Below, piece after piece: positions 35,932 through 46,000 of a stretch of DNA of 64,000 bases (its first letter is position 1; the number at the start of each line of letters is the position of its first letter). The stretch lies in NCBI GenBank assembly GCA_964526675.1, contig CAZGLY010000009.1, forward strand, positions 1-64,000. The letters run 5' to 3'. The DNA comes from CAZADA01 sp964526675 (GTDB taxonomy: Bacteria; Pseudomonadota; Alphaproteobacteria; Caulobacterales; Maricaulaceae). The notes below the pieces were generated by a model. It worked only from the letters and a program-made list of their open reading frames with translations, was not told the origin of the DNA and searched no databases. Both the position numbers and the translations under genes were made by a program.

Positions 35932-37302
35932 CTACGCCGCAGCGCCCTGATTTTGCGCGCGATCGTCGCGCAGCAACTCGGCGACGAGAAACGCCAACTC
36001 CAACGCCTGGTCGGCATTGAGCCGCGGATCGCAGTGGGTGTGATACCGAGAGGAGAGATCCGCCTCGGTCAGGCCGCCCACGCCGCCGACGCATTCCGTG
36101 ACGTTCGTCCCGGTCATCTCAATGTGCACGCCGCCGGGGTGCGCGTCCTCGGCACGCGCGATGGCGATGAACGCCCGCACCTCGGCGAAAATCCGTTCAA
36201 CGTCGCGGGTCTTAAAGCCGGTGGCGGCCTTGAACGTGTTGCCGTGCATCGGATCGGACAGCCACGCCACCGACCGGCCCTCCCGCGCGACGGCGCGCAT
36301 CAAAGGCGGCAGCCCCTCGGCGACGCCGTCCGCGCCAAAGCGCGCGATAAGGGTCAAGCGTCCCGGTTCGTTGTCGGGGTTGAGGGCGTCGATCAACCGC
36401 AAAAGCTCATCGGGGGCGAGGCCCGGGCCGCATTTGAGGCCGATGGGGTTTTTCACGCCCCGCAAGAACTCCACATGCGCGTGGTCGATCTGACGCGTGC
36501 GGTGCCCGATCCACACGAAGTGCGCTGAGGTGTCGTACCAGTCGCCCGTGATTGGATCGACCCGCGTCAACGCCTCCTCAAACGGCAGCAGCAGCGCTTC
36601 ATGGCTCGTGAAAAAGTCGGTCTCCGAGAGCTGCGGCGCGGTGTCGGCCGTCACGCGGCACGCCGCCATAAAGGACAGCGCCTCCGAGATCCGGTCGGCA
36701 AGTTCGCGATAGCGCGCCGCTTGATCGCTCTGGCCGACAAACTCAAGCGTCCAGCGATGCACGTTGGACAGCGCCGCGTAGCCGCCCTGCGCAAACGCGC
36801 GCAGCAAATTGAGGGTCTCCGCCGACTGGCTGTAGGCTTGGATGAGGCGCTGGGGATCGGGCGTGCGCGCCTCGGTGGTGAAGGCCATGTCGTTGATGTT
36901 GTCGCCGCGATAGCTCGGCAGCGTGACGCCGTCGCGCGTTTCGATGGGGCTCGAGCGCGGCTTGCCGAACTGGCCGGCGATGCGGCCGATCTTCACCACC
37001 GGCTTGGCCGCCGCGAAGGTGAGCACGACCGCCATCTGCATCAGCACGCGGAACGTGTCGCGGATGGAATCCGGGTGAAACTCAGCGAAGCTCTCCGCGC
37101 AATCGCCGCCCTGCAACACAATCGCGTCGCCCCGCGCCACGGACGCCAAGTGCTTCGTGAGACGCCTCACCTCGCCGGCGAACACCAAAGGCGGGTAGCC
37201 GGACAAACGACCGACCGCGGAGTCCAACGCGGCGGGATCAGGATAATCGTCTGGGATGTGTTTCGCCGGCTTGGCGCGCCAGCTCGTGGGGGACCAGGTC
37301 AT
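35932..37302 (-). CDS. 3-deoxy-7-phosphoheptulonate synthase, class II (plant type)
   Basis: First enzyme of the shikimate pathway, condensing PEP with erythrose 4-phosphate. The class II family is recognised by QGGDCAESF, KIGRIAGQFGKPRSSPIE, GLKCGPGL and WLSDPMHGNT. Length of 456 aa is normal. ATG 37302 gives MTWSPTSWRAKPAKH, a normal beginning for this class; a 60-residue upstream extension is basic shadow sequence. It stands alone. Confidence 0.96.
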   Translation of the reverse strand: MTWSPTSWRAKPAKHIPDDYPDPAALDSAVGRLSGYPPLVFAGEVRRLTKHLASVARGDAIVLQGGDCAESFAEFHPDSIRDTFRVLMQMAVVLTFAAAKPVVKIGRIAGQFGKPRSSPIETRDGVTLPSYRGDNINDMAFTTEARTPDPQRLIQAYSQSAETLNLLRAFAQGGYAALSNVHRWTLEFVGQSDQAARYRELADRISEALSFMAACRVTADTAPQLSETDFFTSHEALLLPFEEALTRVDPITGDWYDTSAHFVWIGHRTRQIDHAHVEFLRGVKNPIGLKCGPGLAPDELLRLIDALNPDNEPGRLTLIARFGADGVAEGLPPLMRAVAREGRSVAWLSDPMHGNTFKAATGFKTRDVERIFAEVRAFIAIARAEDAHPGGVHIEMTGTNVTECVGGVGGLTEADLSSRYHTHCDPRLNADQALELAFLVAELLRDDRAQNQGAAA

Positions 37303-37555
37303 GAAAGCGTCTCTCGCGACGGCGCAAGCTCGTAAAGTGTCGTCGTGACCCCGGTTTGACAAGGCGCGCAGCCGAACGCGTCGCGGCGACCGCGGTATGG
37401 GACGCCGCGGTGAGGACTCGCCACCCGTGACGTCGCCCCGTATAAACGCCAACGCGGGTGTTCGGGGGCCTAACGCCGGCAATCCAGGGGTTCACAGCGC
37501 CGCGAAGGCGAAGGTTTGGCCGGCCGGCGGCCTCATCCAACCATGGGGCGTGCGT

Positions 37556-38515
37556 ATGACATCGGCGAACGGTCTCATCCAGCGGGCGCGCCGTCGTGCG
37601 GGCCGCCCGACGCCGACGAGCGTCGGCGTGCGGACGGCTCTCGCGGCGGCCGCGGCGGCGCTCCTGTGCGCCTGCAGCCTCGGGCCCGCCACCGAGCGGG
37701 CCGGAGGGACGCCGTTTGCGATCGGGCCGCTGACGCCGCCGCCGAGCTCCTTGCCGCCGGCGGAGAGCGCGGGCGCGGACGCGTTGTTGGGCGCGGCGAG
37801 CTACTCCATCCAAGATCCCTACGCTGATTGGGGCGTGGGCTATCTGGCGCCGATCAACGGCCGGGTGGCGAGCGCGGCGATCCCGCTCTTTCTCGATCCC
37901 GGCCGCGACCATTGGGGGTGGCTGGTGCGCGGGCGGGCGTATCTGCTCGCGAACCGGACCGCCGCGCCGCCGCGGTCGGACGCCTGGCTGCGGCTGGTGG
38001 ACGGCGACGAAGCGCTCGTCGTGCTGCAGCAAGGCCCCCGCGGTTGGCTGTTGGTGCGTTGGGGCGAGCCCGATGATTTTTCCGGCGGCGTCGCGTGGAC
38101 CCGCCGCGGCCTCGAGCGCGGCGAGCGTCTCGACTACGTGCCCTGGGCGACCGCGATCGAGCGCGAAGGCGGCCTCGTCTTCCGGGACCGGGAGGTCGCG
38201 TACCGCTTGCGGGCCTCACCAAGCGAAAGCGCGCCGGTGCTCGGTTCCGTCGTCGGCGGCGACTATGATTTGGAAGTCATGAAGCGGGCTGGGGATTGGG
38301 CGCAAGTGCGGGTGTTTGAGCCGCCGAAATGCGCGCCGCCCGCCGACGGCTCCCTTGGTGGTGAAGTGCTGCTGGGCGGGCCGTCCGACGGCGGGGCGGC
38401 GCCGACGCGCCGCTACCGCACGCGCGTGGGGTGGGTGAAATGGCGCGACCCCGGCAAAGGCCCTTGGCTCACCCGCGCGTGGCCGTGTTTGCGGGGATCG
38501 CTGACGGTTGGCTAG
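37556..38515 (+). CDS. Lipoprotein with bacterial SH3 domain
   Basis: About 319 aa. A signal sequence after a basic start ends in a lipobox-like LLCAC (TALAAAAAALLCACS), so it is probably lipidated and outer-membrane attached. The C-terminal third contains an SH3_3-like segment: YRLRASPSESAPVLGSVVGG, then LEVMKRAGDWAQVRV and GWVKW. Such domains often bind peptidoglycan. Residues 30-200 are not recognised. ATG 37556 starts the signal peptide; the longer frame upstream is rejected. It converges with the ParA gene (6 bases between stops). Confidence 0.75.
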   Translation: MTSANGLIQRARRRAGRPTPTSVGVRTALAAAAAALLCACSLGPATERAGGTPFAIGPLTPPPSSLPPAESAGADALLGAASYSIQDPYADWGVGYLAPINGRVASAAIPLFLDPGRDHWGWLVRGRAYLLANRTAAPPRSDAWLRLVDGDEALVVLQQGPRGWLLVRWGEPDDFSGGVAWTRRGLERGERLDYVPWATAIEREGGLVFRDREVAYRLRASPSESAPVLGSVVGGDYDLEVMKRAGDWAQVRVFEPPKCAPPADGSLGGEVLLGGPSDGGAAPTRRYRTRVGWVKWRDPGKGPWLTRAWPCLRGSLTVG

Positions 38516-38521
38516 CGCGCG

Positions 38522-39424
38522 CTAGCCCGCCAGCGGCGACGGTTCGCGCGGCGACGCGCCCAAGCGGCTGTCGATGTAAGCCTCCAACGAGCCCGCCAGC
38601 TTGCGCACATCTTGCGCGAGATCGGCGTACTTGCCGCGGAGCGTGCGGGGGCGCCCGGCCTCCTCGACCTGGCTGGCGCGCATCATCGCCACCGATTGTT
38701 TGATGGCCGGATTGAGCACCGGATAGAGTTCCCGCAGCAAATCGGCGTAGCGCATCGACACGTGATTGACCGCATACTTCGTGATGACCACCAGGCGCGG
38801 CACCGTCTCCTCCAACGCCAAATGCTCATCAAGACCGCGCACGTCGAACGCCCGAAGGCCGTAGACCGCGACCGGATCAGCGATCGTCGGCATCACAATC
38901 GCTTCGCTGGCCAAAATGGCGCCCTGGGCGAGCGAGGCGAAGTTGGGCGCGCAATCAAACAGGAAGTAGTCATATTCCGCGCGGATCGGGTCTGTGCAGT
39001 CCCGCAGCCGCATCGCAATGTCCTCACCGGCGCGTGCGGGATCCTTGCTGATGGCCTGGGCGGCCGCCTCAAACCGCAGCTCGTCGAAGCGCATGCGCGG
39101 CGACGCGGGGATCAGGTCCACGCGCCCGCCATAGTCGTCGATTTCGGTGACGCGCGACGCGTTCTCGACAATGGCCGCGTTGAACGATCCTTCGCGATGG
39201 TGGCTTTCGGGAAACAGCACGTCGCCCAGATTCCGGACAGCCCCGCGCTCGATCTCCTCCATCTCGTCGCTGCCGCGCAGCATGAATGAGAGGCTGCCTT
39301 GGGGATCGAGGTCGAGCACCAACACCTTGCGCCCGAGCGAAGCCAGGCCGTCGGCCAACATCATACTCGTGGTGGACTTGCCCACCCCGCCCTTCAGGTT
39401 CGCCACGCTGACCGCGACCGCCAT
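38522..39424 (-). CDS. ParA-family ATPase
   Basis: A 300-aa protein with the deviant Walker A KGGVGKSTTS (signature lysine K11), Walker A' VLDLDPQGSLSF and Walker B-like YDYFLFDCAPNF. It thus belongs to the ParA/Soj/MinD group. No parB is adjacent and the chromosomal parAB locus is normally next to gidA/gidB, so this is an orphan ParA that could position a cargo other than chromosomal origins. ATG 39424 has GAGGAAG upstream. It is divergent from the TIR-ParA fusion, 406 bases away. Confidence 0.9.
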   Translation of the reverse strand: MAVAVSVANLKGGVGKSTTSMMLADGLASLGRKVLVLDLDPQGSLSFMLRGSDEMEEIERGAVRNLGDVLFPESHHREGSFNAAIVENASRVTEIDDYGGRVDLIPASPRMRFDELRFEAAAQAISKDPARAGEDIAMRLRDCTDPIRAEYDYFLFDCAPNFASLAQGAILASEAIVMPTIADPVAVYGLRAFDVRGLDEHLALEETVPRLVVITKYAVNHVSMRYADLLRELYPVLNPAIKQSVAMMRASQVEEAGRPRTLRGKYADLAQDVRKLAGSLEAYIDSRLGASPREPSPLAG

Positions 39425-39830
39425 GCTTCTTCCTCATCCCATTTGCGTGCGCGCGCCGCACGGCCCAGACACGGACCCGAGCGCAAAGACGCGCCGCCGC
39501 GCGCCGGAAGCGCCCACGACCGGCGCGCGGAGAACGTTACCCCGGCGCCGCCCCGCGAGGTAGCCCCCTCCCCACACCGGATCCAGGGCCAGGATCGGCG
39601 ACAGCGCACACGCCCCGGCGCCACACGCGTCCTTGGGTTGCCGTCATCGAGAATTCTCGCGAAACGACGCGCCGTCATGCGGCACAGGCGCACGACCCTG
39701 CACGCGCACATTGTGTCGCGCCGCCTGGTCGGTAATCCTTGTTAACTAAGGTGCGCGGCGCTCGAGCGTTGATCGCGTGCGCGCCAGGGGCGAGACCTTC
39801 AGCAGCTCTGGGCGGGCGGGGACATCAACG
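39425..39830. other. 406-base divergent intergenic region between two ParA-type genes
   Basis: Has no plausible gene. The left part (to about 39600) is very GC-rich. The right part holds a 12-base palindrome CGAGAATTCTCG (39648-39659) and an AT-rich site CCTTGTTAACTAAGG (39737-39751) with inverted ends around GTTAAC. Either could be an operator or part of the fusion gene's promoter; this is inference from position only. Confidence 0.5.
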
Positions 39831-41219
39831 ATGCCGAGAACAGTTTTCATTTCCTACGCGCATGAAGACGACGCGCACGCTCGGGCGATCGCCCATAAGC
39901 TTGACCAGCTCGGCATCGACTATTGGCTCGATAACGAGCAATTGCACGCGGGGGCCCACTTACTCGACAGCATTCAAGATGGCATCGCGGAGAGCTTTTG
40001 CTTCGTCGTGCTTCATTCTGAGCACTCGTATAGGAGTTCCTATGTCCGGAACGAGCTGCAGTTTGCGCTCGATCACCAGATCCCGATCATCCCAATCCAT
40101 CTGGACGATCAAGAGTACACACAATGGTGGGGCCACCGTATCGGACGCCTGACATACGCGTACCGTCCGAACGAGGTTGACGATCAGATGGAGCTCTTGG
40201 TCACTGGGATTCAAGCGCACTATCGACGCACCGCGCCGGTCATAGCGTTCACCAACTTCAAAGGTGGTGTTGGCAAAACCACGTTAGCCGCTCATCTCAG
40301 CGGCATCTTTGCGTCTGAATTTAATAAACGCGTGCTGTTGATCGATTTGGATCCGCAACACAATCTCTCTCAGTTCTTCTATGGATCGGACATGCTTGAT
40401 GCGTTCGCGCGCTTGCGACGCTCATCCATGTGTCTGTTTGAACCGGGGCTCCACGAGGTCGGAGGGGCCTCAGAGGTGTCGTGGAGCACCTTTGACTACA
40501 GCCGCACAACACCTGTCTCCCGCTCCGAGATCCGCCAACAGCTGGTGACGGGCGCCGATGGGCAAGGGTCGCTGGATATCATTCCCGGGCAATTTGACCT
40601 TGCCAAGTATTGCCTCATGACGAGGGATGGCGCACGGACCGCCGCCAGCCGCAACTTCTTCACAAGCTTACAGAGCTTCCGATCCTACTACGACTACATC
40701 GTGATGGACACGAACCCAAGTGTCTCCTTGATTTCGGAACTGGCGCTCGATCATTCGGATATGTTGGTGTCGCCGCTTCATCCTGACCGCTACGGGCTTC
40801 GCGGCGTGCGCCTTTTGCGGCGGGTGTTGCACGAACGGCAACGCAACCGGCCTGCGCCCCTCAAACGCGCGACGGTGGTCAATCGCGTCGACAATCACAA
40901 TCCGCAGATGCAGCGGTTTTTCCAAAGCTTGATCAGCGGCGATTTCGATCAAGCGATTGAGGCGTTGCCCGCGGGCGTCGCCCCTCGGGATCCCGAGTCC
41001 CACTATGTGGCGCCGACCTACGTCCAAGAGAGCAATTTTATGTTGGTGCCCGTCCTGGGCGACTCTGAGACGGGCGTTGATCGGCTGATCTCATTCAACA
41101 ACAATCAAGTGGCGAACCCGATCCGAGAATCGCTGTTTCTTGTGGCTGACGATATTAAGCGGCGATTGGAACAAGATCATGAAACCAACAACTGGCCGCA
41201 TCTTGGCGACGCTGCGTAA
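39831..41219 (+). CDS. TIR domain fused to ParA/MinD-type ATPase
   Basis: A 462-aa protein. Residues 1-125 are a bacterial TIR domain: TVFISYAHEDDAHARAI at the start, YWLDNEQLHAG, then SYRSSYVRNELQFAL, where E75 occupies the NAD-cleaving glutamate position, and IPIIPIHLDD. After a short linker, the ParA domain has Walker A NFKGGVGKTT (residues 142-151, signature lysine K144), LIDLDPQHNLSQFF, and YDYIVMDTNPSVSLISELAL with HPDRYGLRG. Both catalytic sites look intact. ATG 39831 begins MPRTVFISYAHE; the frame from 39777 adds only shadow. It is less GC-rich than its neighbours and uses codons rare around it (TTA, ATA), suggesting transfer. It is probably a defence or signalling effector. A small gene overlaps its end. 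Confidence 0.92.
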   Translation: MPRTVFISYAHEDDAHARAIAHKLDQLGIDYWLDNEQLHAGAHLLDSIQDGIAESFCFVVLHSEHSYRSSYVRNELQFALDHQIPIIPIHLDDQEYTQWWGHRIGRLTYAYRPNEVDDQMELLVTGIQAHYRRTAPVIAFTNFKGGVGKTTLAAHLSGIFASEFNKRVLLIDLDPQHNLSQFFYGSDMLDAFARLRRSSMCLFEPGLHEVGGASEVSWSTFDYSRTTPVSRSEIRQQLVTGADGQGSLDIIPGQFDLAKYCLMTRDGARTAASRNFFTSLQSFRSYYDYIVMDTNPSVSLISELALDHSDMLVSPLHPDRYGLRGVRLLRRVLHERQRNRPAPLKRATVVNRVDNHNPQMQRFFQSLISGDFDQAIEALPAGVAPRDPESHYVAPTYVQESNFMLVPVLGDSETGVDRLISFNNNQVANPIRESLFLVADDIKRRLEQDHETNNWPHLGDAA

Positions 41220-41595
41220 GAGCAAAACGCGATACACGCCGGAGGAGCTCACGGCGTTTTTCACCGACGTGCGCGCGCTGCCGGACGCGGCGCTCATCGC
41301 CGCCTACAATGGCCCCGCAACGACGCGCACGCCCGCGACGCCCCTCCCGGCGTGGCACGCGTCCGTCGCCGAGGCCCGTCACCTCTTGGGCGCGCGCCAA
41401 AGCCGCTTTGTTGAACTGATGATGGAGCAGCTCGCGGGCGATCCGCGTCTGGCCGGCTATGCGCCCGCGGCCTCGCACCGATCCAGCCTGCCCGCCTTTC
41501 TCAACGCGCTCGCGAAGCGTCTGCCGCAGGACGACATCGTCGCCGCGGCAAGGTCAGTCGCCCGCGCAAAAGCGCTGATCTACCAAGCCGCCTAG
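41179..41595 (+). CDS. Small protein overlapping TIR-ParA, function unknown
   Basis: Not recognised. A 138-aa, mostly helical, basic protein (MKPTTGRILATLRKSKTRYT...) starting at ATG 41179, inside the last 41 bases of the TIR-ParA gene in another frame, so translation is probably coupled. It contains RHLLGARQSRFVELMMEQL and SSLPAFLNALAKRLPQDDIV. By analogy with ParA loci, the gene after a ParA often encodes its partner, but it shows no ParB motif. No upstream GGAGG is visible. Codon use returns to high G+C after about 41230. It converges with gor (3 bases between stops). Confidence 0.7.
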   Translation: MKPTTGRILATLRKSKTRYTPEELTAFFTDVRALPDAALIAAYNGPATTRTPATPLPAWHASVAEARHLLGARQSRFVELMMEQLAGDPRLAGYAPAASHRSSLPAFLNALAKRLPQDDIVAAARSVARAKALIYQAA

Positions 41596-41598
41596 AGG

Positions 41599-42996
41599 CT
41601 ATTCCGCGGCTTTCAGCTCCGGCGGGACGTAGGGCTCGCGCATCAGCACAAGCTCTTCAGCGATGGTGGGGTGCACGGCGCAGGTCTCGTCCCATTGGGT
41701 CTTCGTGACGCCCGCCTTCACCGCGATGCCGATGGCTTGGATCAGCTCGCCCGCGTCAAGGCCGACCATGTGGCAGCCGATCACGACATCATCGGCTTTG
41801 CGCACGACGAGCTTCATCATCACCCGCTCCTCGTCGCCGGTGAGCATGTGTTTCATCGGTCGAAAATTGGTTTTGTAGACGTCCACGCCATGGGCGCCGT
41901 ATTTGCGCCGCGCCTCGCCTTCGGTGTCGCCGACAACCCCGGCTGGCGGTTGGGTGAAGACCGCGCTGGCGACGACCTCATGATCAAACGCCGTGGGTTT
42001 GCCGCCAAACACGGTGTGGGCGAAGGCTTGACCCTCGCGGATGGCCACCGGCGTGAGGTTCAACCGGTCCGTGACGTCGCCGACCGCGTAGATGCTGTCG
42101 ACACTTGTCTTGGAATACGCGTCGACGGAGACGGCGCCCTTCTTATTGACGGCGACGCCAGCCGCCTCCAAGCCAAGGCCTTCAACCTTGGGCGTCCGAC
42201 CGATGGCGAACATAATGCAATCGGCTTCGATCTTGGATCCGTCGGTGATGTGCGCGAGATAACGCCCCTCGCCCAGCTTCTCGATTTTCTCAAAGACCGC
42301 GTGGGTGATCACGCGCACGCCCTGGCGTTTCATCTCCGAATGAACCGCCATGCGCACGTCCATGTCGAAGCCGCGCAGCACCGTGTCGCCGCGGTAGAGC
42401 AAACACGTCTCCGCCCCGACGCCGTTGAAGATGCCGGCGAACTCGCACGCGATGTAGCCGCCGCCCGCGACGATCACATGCTCGGGGCGTTTTGGCAGGT
42501 GAAACACGTCATCGGACGTGATGCCATACTCCTGACCGTCCAGCTCGAGCGGCCGGTAGGGCGTCGCGCCGACCGCGATCAGAATGGTCCTGGCGGTGAC
42601 GGTGCGGTCCTCGCGCACGAGCCGAACGGTGTGAGGGCCCTCCAGAACGGCGCGGTCTTCGATGATCTCAACGCCGGCGTTCTCCAGATTGCGCCACGAA
42701 AACCCCGCGATGCGGTCGATCTCCGCGCTTTTGCGATCGATCAGCTTGGTCCAATCCAGCTGCACATTCTCCGCGCTCCAGCCATAGCCCTCCGCGTGGT
42801 GGAAGGCGTGCCCGTACTCGCTGGCGTAGACGAGGAACTTCTTGGGGATGCACCCGCGGATCTGGCATGTCCCGCCGACGCGATACTCCTCCGCGATCGC
42901 GACCTTCGCGCCATAGACGGAGGAGCTGACGCGGGCCGCGCGGATGCCGCCGGAGCCCGCGCCGATGACGAACAGATCATAATCGTACTCGGCCAT
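41599..42996 (-). CDS. gor: Glutathione-disulfide reductase
   Basis: Reduces GSSG with NADPH in the cytoplasm. FAD-binding GAGSGGIRAARVSS lies at the N terminus. The redox-active disulfide is in GGTCQIRGCIPKK, the second nucleotide site in GGGYIACEFAGIFNGVG, and the C-terminal acid-base histidine in HPTIAEELV. The long frame upstream is shadow; ATG 42996 gives 465 aa and has GGAGG nearby. NADP rather than NAD use is inferred from family membership, not shown by a single residue. It ends 3 bases from the end of the small gene after TIR-ParA. Confidence 0.96.
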   Translation of the reverse strand: MAEYDYDLFVIGAGSGGIRAARVSSSVYGAKVAIAEEYRVGGTCQIRGCIPKKFLVYASEYGHAFHHAEGYGWSAENVQLDWTKLIDRKSAEIDRIAGFSWRNLENAGVEIIEDRAVLEGPHTVRLVREDRTVTARTILIAVGATPYRPLELDGQEYGITSDDVFHLPKRPEHVIVAGGGYIACEFAGIFNGVGAETCLLYRGDTVLRGFDMDVRMAVHSEMKRQGVRVITHAVFEKIEKLGEGRYLAHITDGSKIEADCIMFAIGRTPKVEGLGLEAAGVAVNKKGAVSVDAYSKTSVDSIYAVGDVTDRLNLTPVAIREGQAFAHTVFGGKPTAFDHEVVASAVFTQPPAGVVGDTEGEARRKYGAHGVDVYKTNFRPMKHMLTGDEERVMMKLVVRKADDVVIGCHMVGLDAGELIQAIGIAVKAGVTKTQWDETCAVHPTIAEELVLMREPYVPPELKAAE

Positions 42997-43094
42997 GGGA
43001 CCTCCGGGCGGTTGGGATTGTGGGGGCATGCCGTTGGCTGCGTGACGGTGTGTGTAGCACCACCGACCGCCACGCCTCAAACCACGCCGCCGCC

Positions 43095-46000
43095 CTAGGC
43101 GTCGACGGCTTCCGCGTCCTTCGGCCCCGGCGCCAGCGCCTCCGCGAGCTGTCCCAGGGCGCGTTTCAGGCCGCGCAAGCGGGCCGGCGGGTCCGGCCAA
43201 TCGCCGGCGATGAACAAGGTTTGATCCGGGCGCAACCGCCAGTGCTGCGGCCGCCGGGCGACCATGGCCACCAACGGCGCGGGATCGTCCATCGCGTCGT
43301 CGCGGAAGTGGACCACCGCCCCCTTCGGCCCGGCGTCGATCTTCGCCGCGCCGACCCGCCGGCACAGCGCCTTGAGCGCGATGACGTCCATCAGGTTGGC
43401 GACCTCCTCCGGCAAGGGCCCGAAGCGGTCAATCAGCTCCGCCGCAAAACCCTCCCGCTCGGACTGGGTCTCCAGGTTGGACAGCCGCCTATAGAGCCCC
43501 AGCCGCAAATCGAGGTCGGGCACATACTCCTCCGGGATCAGCACCGTCACGCCGAGATTGATCTGCGGGCTCCAGCGTTCTTTGGCTTCGCCGGCGTCGG
43601 GATCCTCGCGCACCGCCGCGATCGCCTCCTCCAACATGGATTGGAAGAGCTCCACCCCGACATCCTTGATGTGGCCCGATTGCTCTTCCCCCAAGAGGTT
43701 GCCGCCGCCGCGCAGATCGAGGTCGTGGCTCGCCAGCGTGAAACCCGCGCCCAAGGTGTCGAGACTTGAGAGCACCTTGAGCCGCTTTTCCGCCGCGGGC
43801 GTGATCGTCCAGGTCGCAGGAATGGTCAGATAGGCGTAGGCGCGGGTCTTGGAGCGGCCGACGCGCCCCCGCAGCTGATAGAGCTGGGCGAGGCCGAACA
43901 TGTCCGCGCGATAGACCACCAACGTGTTGGCGGTGGGGATGTCGATGCCCGACTCCACGATGGAGGTGGAGAGCAAGACGTCGTAGCGGCCTTCATAGAA
44001 GGCGTTGACGCGCTCCTCGAGTTCGGTCGGGGCCATTTGCCCGTGCGCGACCACATACGACAGCTCCGGCGCGCGCTCCTTCAGGAACTCCTCGGCGTCG
44101 GGCAAATCCTTGATGCGCGGGCAGACGACAAAGCTCTGGCCGCCGCGATAGCGCTCCCGCAACAAGGCTTCGCGGATCGTCACCGGATCGAACGGCGCCA
44201 CGTAGGTGCGCACCGCGAGGCGATCCACCGGCGGCGTCGCGATGATCGAGAGGTCGCGGATCCCCGCCAGCGACATCTGCAGCGTCCGCGGGATCGGCGT
44301 GGCCGTCAGCGTCAGGACGTTGACGCCGACCTTCAGCTCCTTCAGGCGCTCCTTATGGCGCACGCCGAAATGCTGCTCTTCGTCGATGATCAGCAAGCCG
44401 AGGTCTTTGATGGACACCGTCTTCGACAACAACGCGTGGGTGCCGATCACGACATCGACCCGCCCTTCGGCGAGGCCCTTCTTGACCGCCGTCGCCTCCT
44501 TGCCCGTCACCAAGCGCGACAGCTGCGCGATTTTGATCGGCCATCCGCGAAAGCGCTCCGTGAACGTCTTCACATGCTGGCGGCTGAGGAGCGTGGTCGG
44601 GCTGATGACCGCGACTTGGGCCCCGTTGATCGCCGCCACGAACGCCGCGCGCAGGGCGACCTCCGTCTTGCCGAACCCGACATCGCCGCAAATCAGCCGA
44701 TCCATCACCTTGTCGGACGCGAGGTCCTCCAAAGTGTCGTCGATGGCGTGGAGCTGATCGTCCGTCTCGGCGTAGGGGAAGCGCGCGGCGAACTCTTCAT
44801 AAAGCCCCGACGGCGCGGTGATCGGCTCCGCCCCGCCCGCAGCGCGCTTGGCGGCCACCGCGATCAGCTGGGCGGCCATGTCGCGCAGGCGCTTCTTGGC
44901 TTTGGCCTTGCGGTGCTGCCAGCTGGCGCCGCCCAGACGATCCAAGACCGCCGCGCCGTCTTCCGAGCCGTAGCGAGACAGAAGCTCGATGTTCTCCACC
45001 GGCAGGAACAGCTTGGCGTCATCGGCGTAGTGGAGCTCCAGGCAATCCTGGCGCGCGCTTTGAACCTCCAGCGTCCGCAAGCCGCAATACCGGCCGACGC
45101 CGTGGTCCACATGGACGACCAGGTCGCCTGGGCTGAGCGAGGCGGCCTCCGCGATAAAGTTGGCGGCTTTGCGGGGGCGGCGCTGACGCGTGAGGCGATC
45201 GCCGAGCACATCCTGCTCGGAGATCACCGCCAGCGCATCGGTTTCGAAACCGCGCTCAAGCGGCAGCACCGCCCGCGCGATCGTGTTGGCCGCTAACGTT
45301 GAGACCGCGGGCCAGTCCGCCGCGGGGGCGATCCCCTCCATGCCGTGATCGGCGAACACGCTGGCGGTGCGCTCCGAGGACCCTTCCGTCCAGCACGCGA
45401 TGACGACGCGCTTGCCGTCGGACTGCAGCGCGCGCATGTGGCCCGCGGCCACTTCAAACACGTTCGCGCCTTCGCTCTTGCGCTCGGCGGAGAACTCCCG
45501 CCCCGGCCGCGCGCCAAGATCGATCCGATCCTCATCCCGAGCGTCGTCCGCGAAGGCGGAGAAGGCGCGCGTGCGCCTGGCCGCAAGGGCGTCCGCCCAT
45601 TCGCCTGGCTCGAGGTAGAGCGCGGCGGGCTCCAACGCGCGGTACGCCGGGGCGTCAAACGCGCCCTCCCCAGATCCCGCGCCAACCGCGTCCCGCCGCG
45701 CCGCGAAATAGTCCGCGATTAAATCCTGACGCTCCGCCGCCGCGCGCTCCGCCAGATGATCGAGAAACACCAGCGCTTGCGGCCCCACATACTCGAACAC
45801 CGTCTCCAGGCGTTCGTGGAACAGGCTCAGCCAATGCTCCACGCCCTGGGCGCGCGCGCCGGCGGAGACGGCCTCATACACCGGATCGGAGTCGGTGACC
45901 GCGCCAAAAGCCGCCACATAGCCCCGGCGAAAGCGCGTGACGGCGTCGGCGGTCAACAACGCCTCGCTCACCGGCGCGAGATTGAGGCCCTTCAACTGCT

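Noticed and set aside
38522..39424. Chromosomal parAB partition locus
   Set aside because: No parB and no gidA/gidB neighbour; only an orphan ParA.
39831..41595. Thoeris or other named TIR defence system
   Set aside because: No SIR2-macro, STING, SAVED or Ago gene nearby; the TIR is fused to ParA instead.
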